Shown: positions 8,412 through 18,087 of the stretch, piece after piece
Layout: every line of letters begins with the position of its first letter
Position numbering within the stretch: position 1 is the first letter of the stretch
Position numbers and translations under genes: made by a program
Notes under the pieces: generated by a model
Told to the model about the DNA's origin: nothing
Seen by the model: only the letters and a program-made list of their open reading frames with translations
Databases searched by the model: none
NCBI GenBank assembly: GCA_036562635.1
Contig: DATCJU010000077.1
Location: 1-64,000, forward strand
DNA length: 64,000 nucleotides
Direction: 5' to 3'
From: DATCJU01 sp036562635
GTDB lineage: Bacteria > Actinomycetota > Actinomycetes > Mycobacteriales > Pseudonocardiaceae

Positions 8412-9455
8412 GTGCGCGGTGACGGCCCCGACATTCCCGAGATTCCCGACTACCCGGACTTCTCCGACGCCGAGAACGAGACCCGCTCCGGCGAGGCGGC
8501 CGCACACCCGGGCCCGGCCGACGCCGCACGGGCCGCCTCGGACTCCGCCCTGGACGCCTACTCGCGCACGGTGAGCTCGGTGGCCGCCGCGGTCACCCCC
8601 CACGTGGCGAGCGTGCAGCTCGGTCACGGCGGCGGTTCGGCCGTCGTGTTCACCAACGACGGCTTCCTGCTCACCAACGCGCACGTGGTCGACCGGGCCG
8701 GCAGCGGGATCGTCACGTTCGCCGACGGTTCGGAGACCCGGTTCGACGTGATCGGCTCCGACCCGCTGTCCGACCTGGCCGTGCTGCGCAGCCGCGGCGA
8801 CGCGCCCCTGGCCGTCGAGCTGGGCGACGCGGACAAGCTGGTCGTGGGCCAGCTCGTGGTGGCCGTGGGCAGTCCGCTCGGCCTGGCCGGCTCGGTCACC
8901 GCCGGGGTGGTCAGCGCCCTGGGCCGGGCCCTGCCGGTGCGCAACGGCCGGACGATCCGGGTGATCGAGGACGTGATCCAGACGGACGCGGCGCTCAACC
9001 CGGGCAACTCCGGTGGGGCGCTCGCCGACGCCAGCGGACGTGTGGTGGGGATCAGCACCGCGGTCGCCGGGATCGGGCTGGGCCTGGCGGTCCCGATGAA
9101 CTCCACCACCCGGCTGATCATCAACACACTGCTGTCCGAGGGCCGCGTGCGCCGGGCCTACCTGGGCGTGGTCGGTGTCCCGGCGCCGCTGCCGGTCGAC
9201 GTGGCCGTGCGCACCGGGCAGCGGACCGCGGTGCGACTGGTGGACGTGGTCGCGGGTGGACCGGCGGACCGCGCCGGCCTGCGCCGGGGCGACCTGGTGC
9301 TCACCGTCGGCCGTCAGCCCGTGGCGGACGCCCAGGGCATCCAGCGTCAGCTCTTCGCCGACGCCATCGGGGTACCGCTGCCGATCACGGTGCTGCGCAA
9401 CGGCGCCATGGTGGACGTGATCGCGGTCCCCAGTGAGCTCACCGAGGCCCGGTAG
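8412..9455 (+). CDS. HtrA-like trypsin/PDZ serine protease, apparently soluble
   Basis: A chymotrypsin-fold protease domain with an intact triad (His in LTNAHVV, Asp in DLAVLR, Ser in NPGNSGGAL), then one PDZ domain of about 90 residues. Unusually for this family there is no signal peptide or membrane segment: the N-terminal 55 residues are acidic, Pro/Ala-rich and hydrophilic, so the protein looks cytoplasmic or exported by another route. GTG 8412 has GACGAGG 11 bases upstream; the GTG at 8403 is only 2 bases from that sequence and is less likely. A LacI-type palindrome lies in the promoter region and a strong hairpin follows the stop. Confidence 0.85.
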   Translation: MRGDGPDIPEIPDYPDFSDAENETRSGEAAAHPGPADAARAASDSALDAYSRTVSSVAAAVTPHVASVQLGHGGGSAVVFTNDGFLLTNAHVVDRAGSGIVTFADGSETRFDVIGSDPLSDLAVLRSRGDAPLAVELGDADKLVVGQLVVAVGSPLGLAGSVTAGVVSALGRALPVRNGRTIRVIEDVIQTDAALNPGNSGGALADASGRVVGISTAVAGIGLGLAVPMNSTTRLIINTLLSEGRVRRAYLGVVGVPAPLPVDVAVRTGQRTAVRLVDVVAGGPADRAGLRRGDLVLTVGRQPVADAQGIQRQLFADAIGVPLPITVLRNGAMVDVIAVPSELTEAR

Positions 9456-9484
9456 CCGCCGCGGACACCCTCGCCCACCACGTG

Positions 9485-9519
9485 CCCGTGTCCGGCCCGG
9501 TCACCGGGCCGGACACGGG
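9485..9519. terminator. Terminator hairpin after the HtrA-like gene
   Basis: Perfect 16-bp inverted repeat (9485-9500 and 9504-9519) with loop TCA, followed by five A residues. Confidence 0.75.
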
Positions 9520-9561
9520 AAAAACCAGGTACGCACCCGGGGAGGCCCGGAGCACGCTGGT

Positions 9562-10218
9562 GTGGTGCTCACCGGTCTGCTCGCGTTCGTGGCGGCGTCG
9601 TTCCTGATCGCCATGTCCCCCGGCCCGGCGACGGTGCTGCTGCTGCGCCAGTCGGTGCGGGGCAGCCGGCGCACCGTGCTGGCCACCGTCGCCGGTATCG
9701 AGGCCGGTGTGCTGATGTGGGCGGTGGCCGCGGTGTTCGGGCTGTCCGCGGTACTGGTGGCGTCCCGGATGGCCTACGACGTGCTGCGGCTGATCGGTGC
9801 CGGGGTGCTGATCTGGTTCGGCGTCCAGACACTCCGGTCCGTGCGGGCCTCCGTCCGGGCGCAGTCGACCAGCGACACCACCACGGAGACGGTCGGCACG
9901 ACACCGGTGGAGGTGGACCGGCCCCACCGGGCCTTCCGCATGGGGTTGCTGACCAACGCCACCAACCCCAAGCTGGGGGTGTTCGCCCTCTCCTTCCTGC
10001 CCCAGTTCGTCCCGTCCGAGCTGTCCCCGCAGACCGGGCTGCTGCTGATCGCCGGGGTGTGGGTGCTGGTCGACACCCTCTGGTACCTGGTGATCGCGGC
10101 CACGCTGCACCGCCTGGGCCGGTGGATCCGCCGGGCCCGGGTGCGTCGGCGACTGGAGCAGGTGTCCGGCTCCGTGCTGATCGCGTTGGGGATCCAGGTG
10201 GCCCTCACCTCACGGTGA
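9562..10218 (+). CDS. LysE/RhtB family amino-acid exporter
   Basis: A 218-residue inner-membrane protein with the LysE signature near the N-terminus (FLIAMSPGPATVLLLRQS), five to six hydrophobic segments and the conserved NPK in the middle (TNATNPKLGVFALSFLPQF). A hydrophilic Ser/Thr-rich loop of about 40 residues separates the third and fourth segments. Members export amino acids or small metabolites by proton exchange; the substrate cannot be read from sequence. The start is placed at GTG 9562 (or 9565) just before the first hydrophobic helix; a GGGGAGG lies 16 bases upstream, rather far. It stands alone between a hairpin and the thiC riboswitch. Confidence 0.85.
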   Translation: MVLTGLLAFVAASFLIAMSPGPATVLLLRQSVRGSRRTVLATVAGIEAGVLMWAVAAVFGLSAVLVASRMAYDVLRLIGAGVLIWFGVQTLRSVRASVRAQSTSDTTTETVGTTPVEVDRPHRAFRMGLLTNATNPKLGVFALSFLPQFVPSELSPQTGLLLIAGVWVLVDTLWYLVIAATLHRLGRWIRRARVRRRLEQVSGSVLIALGIQVALTSR

Positions 10219-10268
10219 CCTGTCCCTCCCCGGTCCCCGGCGGTCTGGTCAAACGACAGGTGACTCGT

Positions 10269-10274
10269 TAGCCT
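10269..10274 (+). promoter_or_regulatory. -10 box TAGCCT of the thiC transcript
   Basis: TAGCCT lies about 40 bases before the riboswitch, giving a leader that includes the whole aptamer. Confidence 0.4.
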
Positions 10275-10312
10275 CCCCGCGGGATCGCGCATCCCGAACG
10301 GACAACTGCACA

Positions 10313-10418
10313 CGCGGGAGCTCGCGCCGAAGCGGGCTGAGAGGGCGGCTGGGGTCGCGTACGACGACCCGGTGCCGCCGACCGCCGGAACCTGACCGGG
10401 TAATGCCGGCGTAGGGAG
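10313..10418 (+). ncRNA. TPP riboswitch (THI element) controlling thiC
   Basis: Contains both diagnostic blocks: CTGAGAGGG near 10337 and CCTGACCGGGTAATGCCGG near 10390-10408, with the expected pairing arms and a GC-rich variable P3 arm between. The 3' closing strand GTAGGGAG runs into the Shine-Dalgarno GGAGGA, which is 8 bases before the thiC ATG. Thiamine pyrophosphate binding should therefore hide the ribosome site and lower translation of thiC and the overlapping thiD. Confidence 0.95.
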
Positions 10419-10428
10419 GACATCACCG

Positions 10429-12077
<1,649 letters not shown>

Positions 12078-12081
<4 letters not shown>

Positions 12082-12938
12082 TCTTCACGGTTCCCGAGGC
12101 CGGCCGCACCCCGCCCCGCGTGCTCACCATCGCCGGCTCCGACTCCGGCGGTGGCGCCGGTCTCCAGGCCGACCTGCGCACCTTCTTCGCCTGCGGGGTG
12201 CACGGGACGACCGCCCTCACCGCGGTCACCGTGCAGAACTCGACGGGGGTGGCCAGCTACCACGAGATCCCGGTGGACACCGTGGTGGGCCAGATCGAGG
12301 CGGTGGTCACCGACATCGGGGTGCAGGCGGTCAAGACCGGCATGCTCGCCTCCGCCGAGATCATCCGGGCGGTGGGCGAGACCTGTCGGCGCCTGGGCAT
12401 CGGCCGGGACGGGACGGTGCCGTTCGTCGTCGACCCGGTGGCCGCGTCCATGCACGGCGATCCGCTGCTGCGCGACGACGCCCTCGACGCGCTGCGCGAG
12501 TTGCTGGCCCAGGCCACCCTGGTCACCCCGAACCTGGACGAGGTCCGGCTGCTGACCGGGGTGGACGTACGGGACCGCGCCGGGCTGCTGGAGGCCGCCA
12601 GGGCGGTGCACGAGCTGGGACCGCAGTGGGTGCTGATCAAGGCCGGACACCTGGTCGAGGACCTGGAGTGCGTCGACCTGCTCCACGGGATCACCGACGA
12701 CGGCGAGGTCCGCATCGAGCTGCCCGGCCCCCGTTTCACCACGCCGCACACGCACGGCGGCGGGGACACCCTCGCCTCGGCGATCACCTCGGCGCTGGCC
12801 TACGGGGCGTCCGTTCCGGACGCGGTGCGGTTCGGCAAGAGGTACGTCGTGTCGGCGGTGCGGGACGCCTACCCGCTGGGCGCGGGTGTGGGTCCGGTGT
12901 CCGGTTTCTGGCGACTCACCCCGGAACCCGGGCGCTGA
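12078..12938 (+). CDS. thiD: Hydroxymethylpyrimidine / phosphomethylpyrimidine kinase
   Basis: Phosphorylates HMP and HMP-P to HMP-PP for coupling by ThiE. The 286-residue protein shows the ThiD opening IAGSDSGGGAGLQADL, the VKTGMLAS segment, VVDPV and TPNLDE. The catalytic loop reads HTHGGGD (Asp230), where E. coli-type ThiD has GTGC; it thus carries the Asp found in general ribokinase-family enzymes instead of Cys. ATG 12078 overlaps the thiC stop. A hairpin closes the operon. Confidence 0.95.
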
Positions 12939-12955
12939 CCACGCCGCACGGCATG

Positions 12956-12996
12956 CCGGGCGCACCCGGGGAGCACCCCGCTCCGGGTGCGCCCGG
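12956..12996. terminator. Terminator hairpin after thiCD
   Basis: A long inverted repeat (about 12956-12973 against 12981-12996, one bulge) with a 7-base loop, 18 bases past the thiD stop. Confidence 0.7.
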
Positions 12997-13061
12997 CCCA
13001 CCACGCGGCCCCCGGCGTCCCATGGGGCAACATTCCCTGCTGTTCACCCGAATAGGTTGGT

Positions 13062-15014
13062 ATGGGTGGAAGGGTGGGGAGATCTCATCGTTCCTGGCTG
13101 GTCTGGTGGCTCGTCGCGGTCCTGGGAGGTGCGGCGGTGCTCACCGCGGTCGGGGTTGCCCTGGGATCGGCGACGGTCGCGGCCGTCGCCGCACTGGGTG
13201 CCCTGTTCGGCCTGCACGCGGGAGTGACCGGACCGCTGGCCGCCGACCTGCGGCTGATGACCTGGTGCGGTCCGCTGCTGGCCACGGTCCTGGCGGTGGG
13301 GCCGCTCGTGGGCCGTGTCCCGGTGCTGGAGATCCCGGTGGTGGTGGCCGCGGTGTTCGCCACGGCACTGCTCCCGGTGCTGGACTGGCGCCGTGCACTG
13401 GCCGGACGCTCCCTGCTCACGGCCACGGTCCTGGTGGTCTCCTCCGGCGTGGGCGAGGGCGCCGAGTTCAACCGGCTGGTCGTGGCCGCCGTGGCCGGTG
13501 TGCTCTTCGCCGTGGTGTTGCGTACCGTGGTCGCCCGCTCCGACCCCTCGGCGTCCACCCGTGGCTCGGTGGCCGCCACACTCACCCGGCACGAACCGTG
13601 GGTGCTCACCGAGGCCGAGGAGGTGTGGCGGGCCGACGGCTCCCCGACCTGGCTCGGTGAGGTGTTGGCCGCGGCCGCCCTGATCCGGAGCGCCCGTACC
13701 CGGCTGGTCGAGCTGATCGACCGGATGCCCGAGGTGGCCGCCGCGCGGGTCCGGGTGGTGCTGCGCGAGGCGGACCGGGTGGCCGGGCAGCTCGCCGCGG
13801 CGGTGCGCACGCCCGCCTCCGCACCGGCACCCTCCCTGGACCGCTACACCGAGCAACTGGACCTGTTGCGCGCCACCCAGACCCCCACCGAGGTGCTGGA
13901 CCTGTTCGACGCGCTCGGGGCCGGGCTGCACCGGGCACGGAACGCGGTGCAGGACGGACAGCGTGCCCTCTCCGGGAACACCGGCGTCCGGAGCGGAGCC
14001 GCCACGTCGAACGGCGTGCCCCCGCTCGGGCGGACCCCACTCGCCGAGGACCTGCGGGCCCAGCTCTCCCCCCGCTCGGGGCTGCTGCGCCACGCGGTAC
14101 GCGCGGCGGTCGCCGCACTGGTGGCCGCGACCACGGTGGCGATCTGGAGCGCGTTCTTCGACCTGAGCTACGCCGCGGTGCTGGTACCGGCGCTGTTCGC
14201 GGTCCTGCAGCCGGCGGTGCAGGGCACGTCCTCCCAGGCGGTGCAACGCACCGGTCTGGTGGTGCTCGTCGCCGGTGTCGCGGCACTGCTCGCCACGCTC
14301 GTGCCCGCCGTGGTGCTGGTCCCGCTGGTCCTGACCGGGTTCGTGGTGGCCTTCCCCCTGGAACAGCGGCACTTCCCGCTGTTCACCACGGCCCTGGTGG
14401 GCCTGGTGGTGGTCCTGCGGGAGGTCGGGCACGACGCCCCGCCGGTCCCGGTGGCACTGGGGTACGTCACCGCCAGCGCGATCGGCGCCAGCATCGCGTT
14501 GGCCATCGCCTACCTGCTGGTCCCCACACCGAGCACCGACCTGGCACAGCGGGTGCGGTCCACCGCCGACTCGGTGCGCGGCCTGGCCGCCACCCTGGCC
14601 GCCCCCTCCGCGGACGTCACCGCCGGGATCCGCTCGGCCTACGCGGCCGCCACCCGCCACACCCAGGACCTGTTGGAAGGGCTGGAGCGCAGCGACGAGC
14701 CGGAGGAGCTGCTGGCCACGGCCCGGGAGGCCGCCACCTCCCTGGACCTGCTGCGCCAGGAACTGGGTCGGGCGGCGCTGGGCGCGGGCGTGGCCACGAA
14801 CGGCACCCTGCCGGCGGCCGTGGTGACCGCGGCCCGCACCGCCCACGCCGCGCTCGGCCCGGCACCGCACGCCCAGCGGCAGTTCGACACACTGGCCGCC
14901 CAGCTCACCGCCCTGCGGGACACCCCGTGGCCGGCGGCGCTGAGCGCCGCCGCCATCACCGGACACGCGATCACCGCACGCCAGGCCCTGTCCCGGGTGG
15001 ACCAGATGAGCTGA
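13062..15014 (+). CDS. FUSC/aromatic-acid-exporter-like membrane protein
   Basis: 650 residues in the two-block layout of the FUSC (fusaric acid resistance / YccS-like) superfamily: about four to six membrane helices at residues 12-155, a helical soluble domain to about 335, a second membrane block at about 345-485, and a helical C-terminal domain. Several helices start with charged residues and contain the LxxALxPVxQ-like segment ALFAVLQPAVQG typical of the second block. Family members are assigned to efflux of aromatic acids or fusaric acid. ATG 13062 has a weak AGG five bases before it. It is flanked by thiCD and the convergent thiOSG operon but has no visible link to thiamine. Confidence 0.75.
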   Translation: MGGRVGRSHRSWLVWWLVAVLGGAAVLTAVGVALGSATVAAVAALGALFGLHAGVTGPLAADLRLMTWCGPLLATVLAVGPLVGRVPVLEIPVVVAAVFATALLPVLDWRRALAGRSLLTATVLVVSSGVGEGAEFNRLVVAAVAGVLFAVVLRTVVARSDPSASTRGSVAATLTRHEPWVLTEAEEVWRADGSPTWLGEVLAAAALIRSARTRLVELIDRMPEVAAARVRVVLREADRVAGQLAAAVRTPASAPAPSLDRYTEQLDLLRATQTPTEVLDLFDALGAGLHRARNAVQDGQRALSGNTGVRSGAATSNGVPPLGRTPLAEDLRAQLSPRSGLLRHAVRAAVAALVAATTVAIWSAFFDLSYAAVLVPALFAVLQPAVQGTSSQAVQRTGLVVLVAGVAALLATLVPAVVLVPLVLTGFVVAFPLEQRHFPLFTTALVGLVVVLREVGHDAPPVPVALGYVTASAIGASIALAIAYLLVPTPSTDLAQRVRSTADSVRGLAATLAAPSADVTAGIRSAYAAATRHTQDLLEGLERSDEPEELLATAREAATSLDLLRQELGRAALGAGVATNGTLPAAVVTAARTAHAALGPAPHAQRQFDTLAAQLTALRDTPWPAALSAAAITGHAITARQALSRVDQMS

Positions 15015-15050
15015 CCGACCCGGGCCCGGACACCGGAGGGCGCAGGACGT

Positions 15051-15815
15051 TCAACTCCCGAAACCGGGACTGGACGCCTGCGCCCAGAAACGTCGGGGGA
15101 TGCGCCCGGCGAGCCGGGCCAGCCGGCCGGCCTCCACCGCCGCACGCATCGCGGCAGCCATCCGTTCCGGGTGCTGGGCCCGGGTGACCGCGGTCGCCAG
15201 CAGTACCGCGTCGCAGCCCAGCTCCATGGCCAGGGCGGCGTCCGAGGCGGTGCCGATCCCGGCGTCCAGCACCACCGGCACCGACGCCTGGGCCACGATC
15301 ATCTCGATGTTGTGCGGGTTGCGGATGCCCAACCCGGTGCCGATGGGGGCACCCAACGGCATCACCGCCGCACACCCCACGTCCTGCAGCCGCCGGGCCA
15401 GCACCGGGTCGTCGTTGGTGTAGGGCAACACCACGAAACCGTCGGCGACGAGCTGCTCGGCCGCGTCCAGCAGTTCCACCGGCTCGGGCAGCAGGGTGCG
15501 CTCGTCGGCGACCACCTCCAGCTTCACCCAGTGTGTGCCCAGAGCCTCCCGGGCCAACCGCGCGGTCAGCACCGCCTCGGCGGCCGTGCGGCATCCCGCC
15601 GTGTTCGGCAACGGCTCGACACCCAACCGGCGCAGCAGGTCCAGCACCCCGGTGCCGTTCTCCGCGTCCATCCGCCGCATGGCGACCGTGGTCAGCTCGG
15701 TGCCGGAGGCGAGCAGCGCCCGCTCCAGCACCGCCAGGTTCGCCGCTCCCCCGGTTCCCATGATCAGGCGGGACCGGAACTCCCGACCCGCGATGACCAG
15801 CACGTCGTCGCCCAT
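15051..15815 (-). CDS. thiG: Thiazole synthase
   Basis: TIM-barrel enzyme that builds thiazole phosphate from deoxyxylulose phosphate, ThiS thiocarboxylate and the glycine imine from ThiO. 254 residues; the Schiff-base Lys is in HWVKLEV, and the substrate phosphate sites MPLGAPIGTG and DAGIGTASDAA are intact. Start ATG 15815 lies one base after the thiS stop, so thiO-thiS-thiG form one tightly packed operon behind the second TPP riboswitch. It ends 36 bases from the convergent FUSC gene. Confidence 0.97.
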   Translation of the reverse strand: MGDDVLVIAGREFRSRLIMGTGGAANLAVLERALLASGTELTTVAMRRMDAENGTGVLDLLRRLGVEPLPNTAGCRTAAEAVLTARLAREALGTHWVKLEVVADERTLLPEPVELLDAAEQLVADGFVVLPYTNDDPVLARRLQDVGCAAVMPLGAPIGTGLGIRNPHNIEMIVAQASVPVVLDAGIGTASDAALAMELGCDAVLLATAVTRAQHPERMAAAMRAAVEAGRLARLAGRIPRRFWAQASSPGFGS

Positions 15816-15816
15816 G

Positions 15817-16017
15817 TCACCCGCCCTGCACCGCGGTGAGCACCTCGACCACCGCACCGTCCCGCAACGGTGTGGTGGTCCACGCGGAGCGCATCACCAC
15901 GTCGCCGTCCAGGGCCACCGCGACCCCGCTGTCCGGGGCTCCTAGCGCGGTCAGCACGTCCGCCACGGTGGCGCCCTCCCCGAAGTCGGTCTCCTTGCCG
16001 TTGACCACGACCCTCAT
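15817..16017 (-). CDS. thiS: Sulfur carrier protein ThiS
   Basis: A 66-residue ubiquitin-fold protein beginning MRVVVNGKETDFGEG and ending in the Gly-Gly tail that is adenylated and converted to a thiocarboxylate, giving sulfur to ThiG. Its ATG overlaps the thiO stop (ATGA), and its stop is one base before thiG. Confidence 0.96.
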   Translation of the reverse strand: MRVVVNGKETDFGEGATVADVLTALGAPDSGVAVALDGDVVMRSAWTTTPLRDGAVVEVLTAVQGG

Positions 16018-17177
16018 CCGTTTTCCTCCCCTGCGACACCGGTGCTCGCCGCCACGCCACCCGCCCGCAGCCGGGCGGGGTCGGCGGCCCGGGCGGGCGC
16101 CGGTGGCTCGGTTCCGCGCACCAGGGCCAGCACGGTGTCCGCGGTGACCGGGGCGAGCAGCAGTCCGTTGCGGTGATGACCGGTGGCGACGAGCACTCCC
16201 GGCTCCAGCCAGCCCAACAGGGGCAGGTTGTCCGGGCTGCCGGCCCGGAACCCCACCCCACACTCCACGAGCGCGTACTCGGCGATCCCGGGCAGGACCC
16301 GCTCCGCGTCGCGCAGCAGGTCCCGCACCCCGCCGACGGTGACGTCGGCGTCGAACCCGGCCTCGTACTGGGTGGCGCCCACCACCAGTCCACCCGCGTC
16401 CCGCGGCACCAGGTACACCGGGCGGCCCTCCACCAGCGCCCGCACCGTGCGCAGCGGTGGCGGCAGGGTGGTGCGCCGTGCCCGCAGCCGCAGGATCTCG
16501 CCCTTGACCGGCCGCACCGCCCCGCGCAGCGCGGGATGCAGCTCCCCGCTCCAGGCGCCGGCGGCGATCACCACGACGTCACAGGGCACGGTCCGGCCGT
16601 CGGACAGGTGCACCGTGCCGGGCGCGAGCCGGGTCACCCGGTCCGTCACGAAGCGCACGCGGGCGTGTGCCCCGGCCCGGCGCAGGGCCGCCAGGAGCCT
16701 GCGGTTGTCCACCGCCAGGTCCCCCGGCACCGACAGGCCGCCCAGCACCTCGGGTCCCAGACCGGGTTCGATGCGGCGGAGCCGACGTCCGGTGAGCCGT
16801 TCCACCTGCCGCCCACGTTCCGCCAGGTAGGCGGCGAGTGCGTCGAGCTGTTCGACGTCGGCCCGGTTCGTCCCGACCACGAGGGTGCCGTCCGGACGCA
16901 GTCCCGGATCCGTCCCGGACGCCTCGGTGAGCTCCTCGGCGAACTCCGGCCAGGCCGCCAACGAGACCGAACCGAGCTCCAGCAGCTCCTCCTCGCCCGG
17001 CCAGGCCTCGGCGATCGGGGCCAGCATCCCGCCCGCCACCCGGGAACCACCGGTGTCCGCCGCCTGGTCCACCACGACGACGTCGTATCCGGCACCGGAC
17101 AGGCGCCATGCCACGGACAGGCCGACGACACCGCCGCCGACCACGACGACCCGACTGTTCCCGGACACCGTTCTCAT
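16014..17177 (-). CDS. thiO: Glycine oxidase
   Basis: FAD-dependent oxidase of the DAO family producing the glycine imine needed by ThiG. The N-terminal Rossmann motif is VVVVGGGVVGLSVAWRL, followed by SRVAGGMLAPIAE and near the C-terminus GFRAGSPDNLPLLG and ATGHHRNGLLLAP, the flavin-contacting blocks of ThiO. 387 residues from ATG 17177; a GTG one codon earlier is closer to the GGGAG and less well spaced. The ribosome site is the 3' strand of the TPP riboswitch. First gene of thiO-thiS-thiG. Confidence 0.95.
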   Translation of the reverse strand: MRTVSGNSRVVVVGGGVVGLSVAWRLSGAGYDVVVVDQAADTGGSRVAGGMLAPIAEAWPGEEELLELGSVSLAAWPEFAEELTEASGTDPGLRPDGTLVVGTNRADVEQLDALAAYLAERGRQVERLTGRRLRRIEPGLGPEVLGGLSVPGDLAVDNRRLLAALRRAGAHARVRFVTDRVTRLAPGTVHLSDGRTVPCDVVVIAAGAWSGELHPALRGAVRPVKGEILRLRARRTTLPPPLRTVRALVEGRPVYLVPRDAGGLVVGATQYEAGFDADVTVGGVRDLLRDAERVLPGIAEYALVECGVGFRAGSPDNLPLLGWLEPGVLVATGHHRNGLLLAPVTADTVLALVRGTEPPAPARAADPARLRAGGVAASTGVAGEENG

Positions 17178-17181
17178 CACG

Positions 17182-17269
17182 CTCCCTGCGCCGGCATGAC
17201 CCGGATCAGGTTCGACGGTCGGGGTCGGCAGACCCCCTCTCAGCCCGGTACCTCCGGACTCCCGTGCGG
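17182..17269 (-). ncRNA. TPP riboswitch controlling thiO-thiS-thiG
   Basis: On the minus strand the element reads GGGCTGAGAGGGGGT and later AACCTGATCCGGGTCATGCC, the two THI-box signatures, and closes with CAGGGAG 4 bases before the thiO ATG. The closing strand is itself the Shine-Dalgarno sequence, so ligand binding should block translation start. It shares the short thiO-thiE intergenic region with the divergent thiE promoter. Confidence 0.95.
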
Positions 17270-17299
17270 ACCGTGGTCCACGGTAACCGGCGCGGGACG

Positions 17300-17305
17300 T
17301 AGGGT
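17300..17305 (+). promoter_or_regulatory. -10 box TAGGGT, leaderless thiE promoter
   Basis: TAGGGT ends 6 bases before the thiE GTG, and no ribosome site or riboswitch is present on this strand. thiE therefore appears not to be under direct TPP control. Confidence 0.5.
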
Positions 17306-17311
17306 CGAGCC

Positions 17312-17992
17312 GTGCCCGGACTGAGTGGTGAACAGATCAGGGAGCGTCTGGCCTCGGCACGGCTGTACCTGTGCACGGACGCCCGGCGTGACCGGGGTGA
17401 CCTGGCCGAGTTCGTCGACGCCGCCCTGGCCGGCGGGGTGGACGTGGTACAGCTGCGGGACAAGGGGCCCGACGGCCCGTTGGAGGCCAGGCAGGAGTTG
17501 GCGGCGCTGGAGGTGCTGGCCGAGGCGTGCGCCCGGCACGGGGCGCTGCTGGCGGTGAACGACCGGGCCGACGTGGCGCTGGCCGCGGGTGCTGACGTGC
17601 TCCACCTGGGACAGGACGACCTGCCGGTGTCCTGGGCGCGGCGCGTGGTGGGCGACGAGGTGGTGATCGGGCGTTCGACGCACGATCCCGAGCAGGCCGA
17701 CGCGGCGGCGGTGGAACCCGGGGTGGACTACTTCTGCACCGGACCGTGCTGGCCGACCCCGACCAAGCCGGGTCGACCGGCGCCGGGGCTGGGTCTGGTG
17801 CGGCACGCCGCCGAGCGGGCCCGCTCCCTCGGGCACGGCCGGCCGTGGTTCGCCATCGGCGGTATCGACCTGACGCGGCTGGACGAGGTGCTGGCCGCCG
17901 GGGCGGAACGTGTGGTGGTGGTGCGGGCGATCACCGAGGCCGACGACCCGCGGGCGGCGGCGGAGGCGTTCGCCCGGCGGCTGCGCGGCTGA
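17312..17992 (+). CDS. thiE: Thiamine-phosphate synthase
   Basis: Joins HMP-PP and thiazole phosphate to thiamine monophosphate. The 226-residue TIM barrel shows VVQLRDKG, VNDRADVALAAGADVLHLGQDD, RSTHD and the pyrophosphate-loop block CTGPCWPTPTKPGRPAPG, then AIGGID. GTG 17312 matches the family N-terminus and sits just after a -10 box. It is transcribed away from thiO and ends in a perfect hairpin overlapping its stop codon. Confidence 0.97.
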   Translation: MPGLSGEQIRERLASARLYLCTDARRDRGDLAEFVDAALAGGVDVVQLRDKGPDGPLEARQELAALEVLAEACARHGALLAVNDRADVALAAGADVLHLGQDDLPVSWARRVVGDEVVIGRSTHDPEQADAAAVEPGVDYFCTGPCWPTPTKPGRPAPGLGLVRHAAERARSLGHGRPWFAIGGIDLTRLDEVLAAGAERVVVVRAITEADDPRAAAEAFARRLRG

Positions 17993-18006
17993 TCCGCGCA
18001 GCCGCC
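17976..18006. terminator. Terminator hairpin overlapping the thiE stop
   Basis: Perfect 13-bp inverted repeat (17976-17988 and 17994-18006); the thiE stop codon lies in the loop region. It also faces the convergent protease gene. Confidence 0.7.
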
Positions 18007-18087
18007 CGGACATGCGCGGGTGCGCGGCCGGCAGGGGACGACCGCGCACCCGAGGGGCATCACTGCCCGGTGATGATCGGTCTCCGA

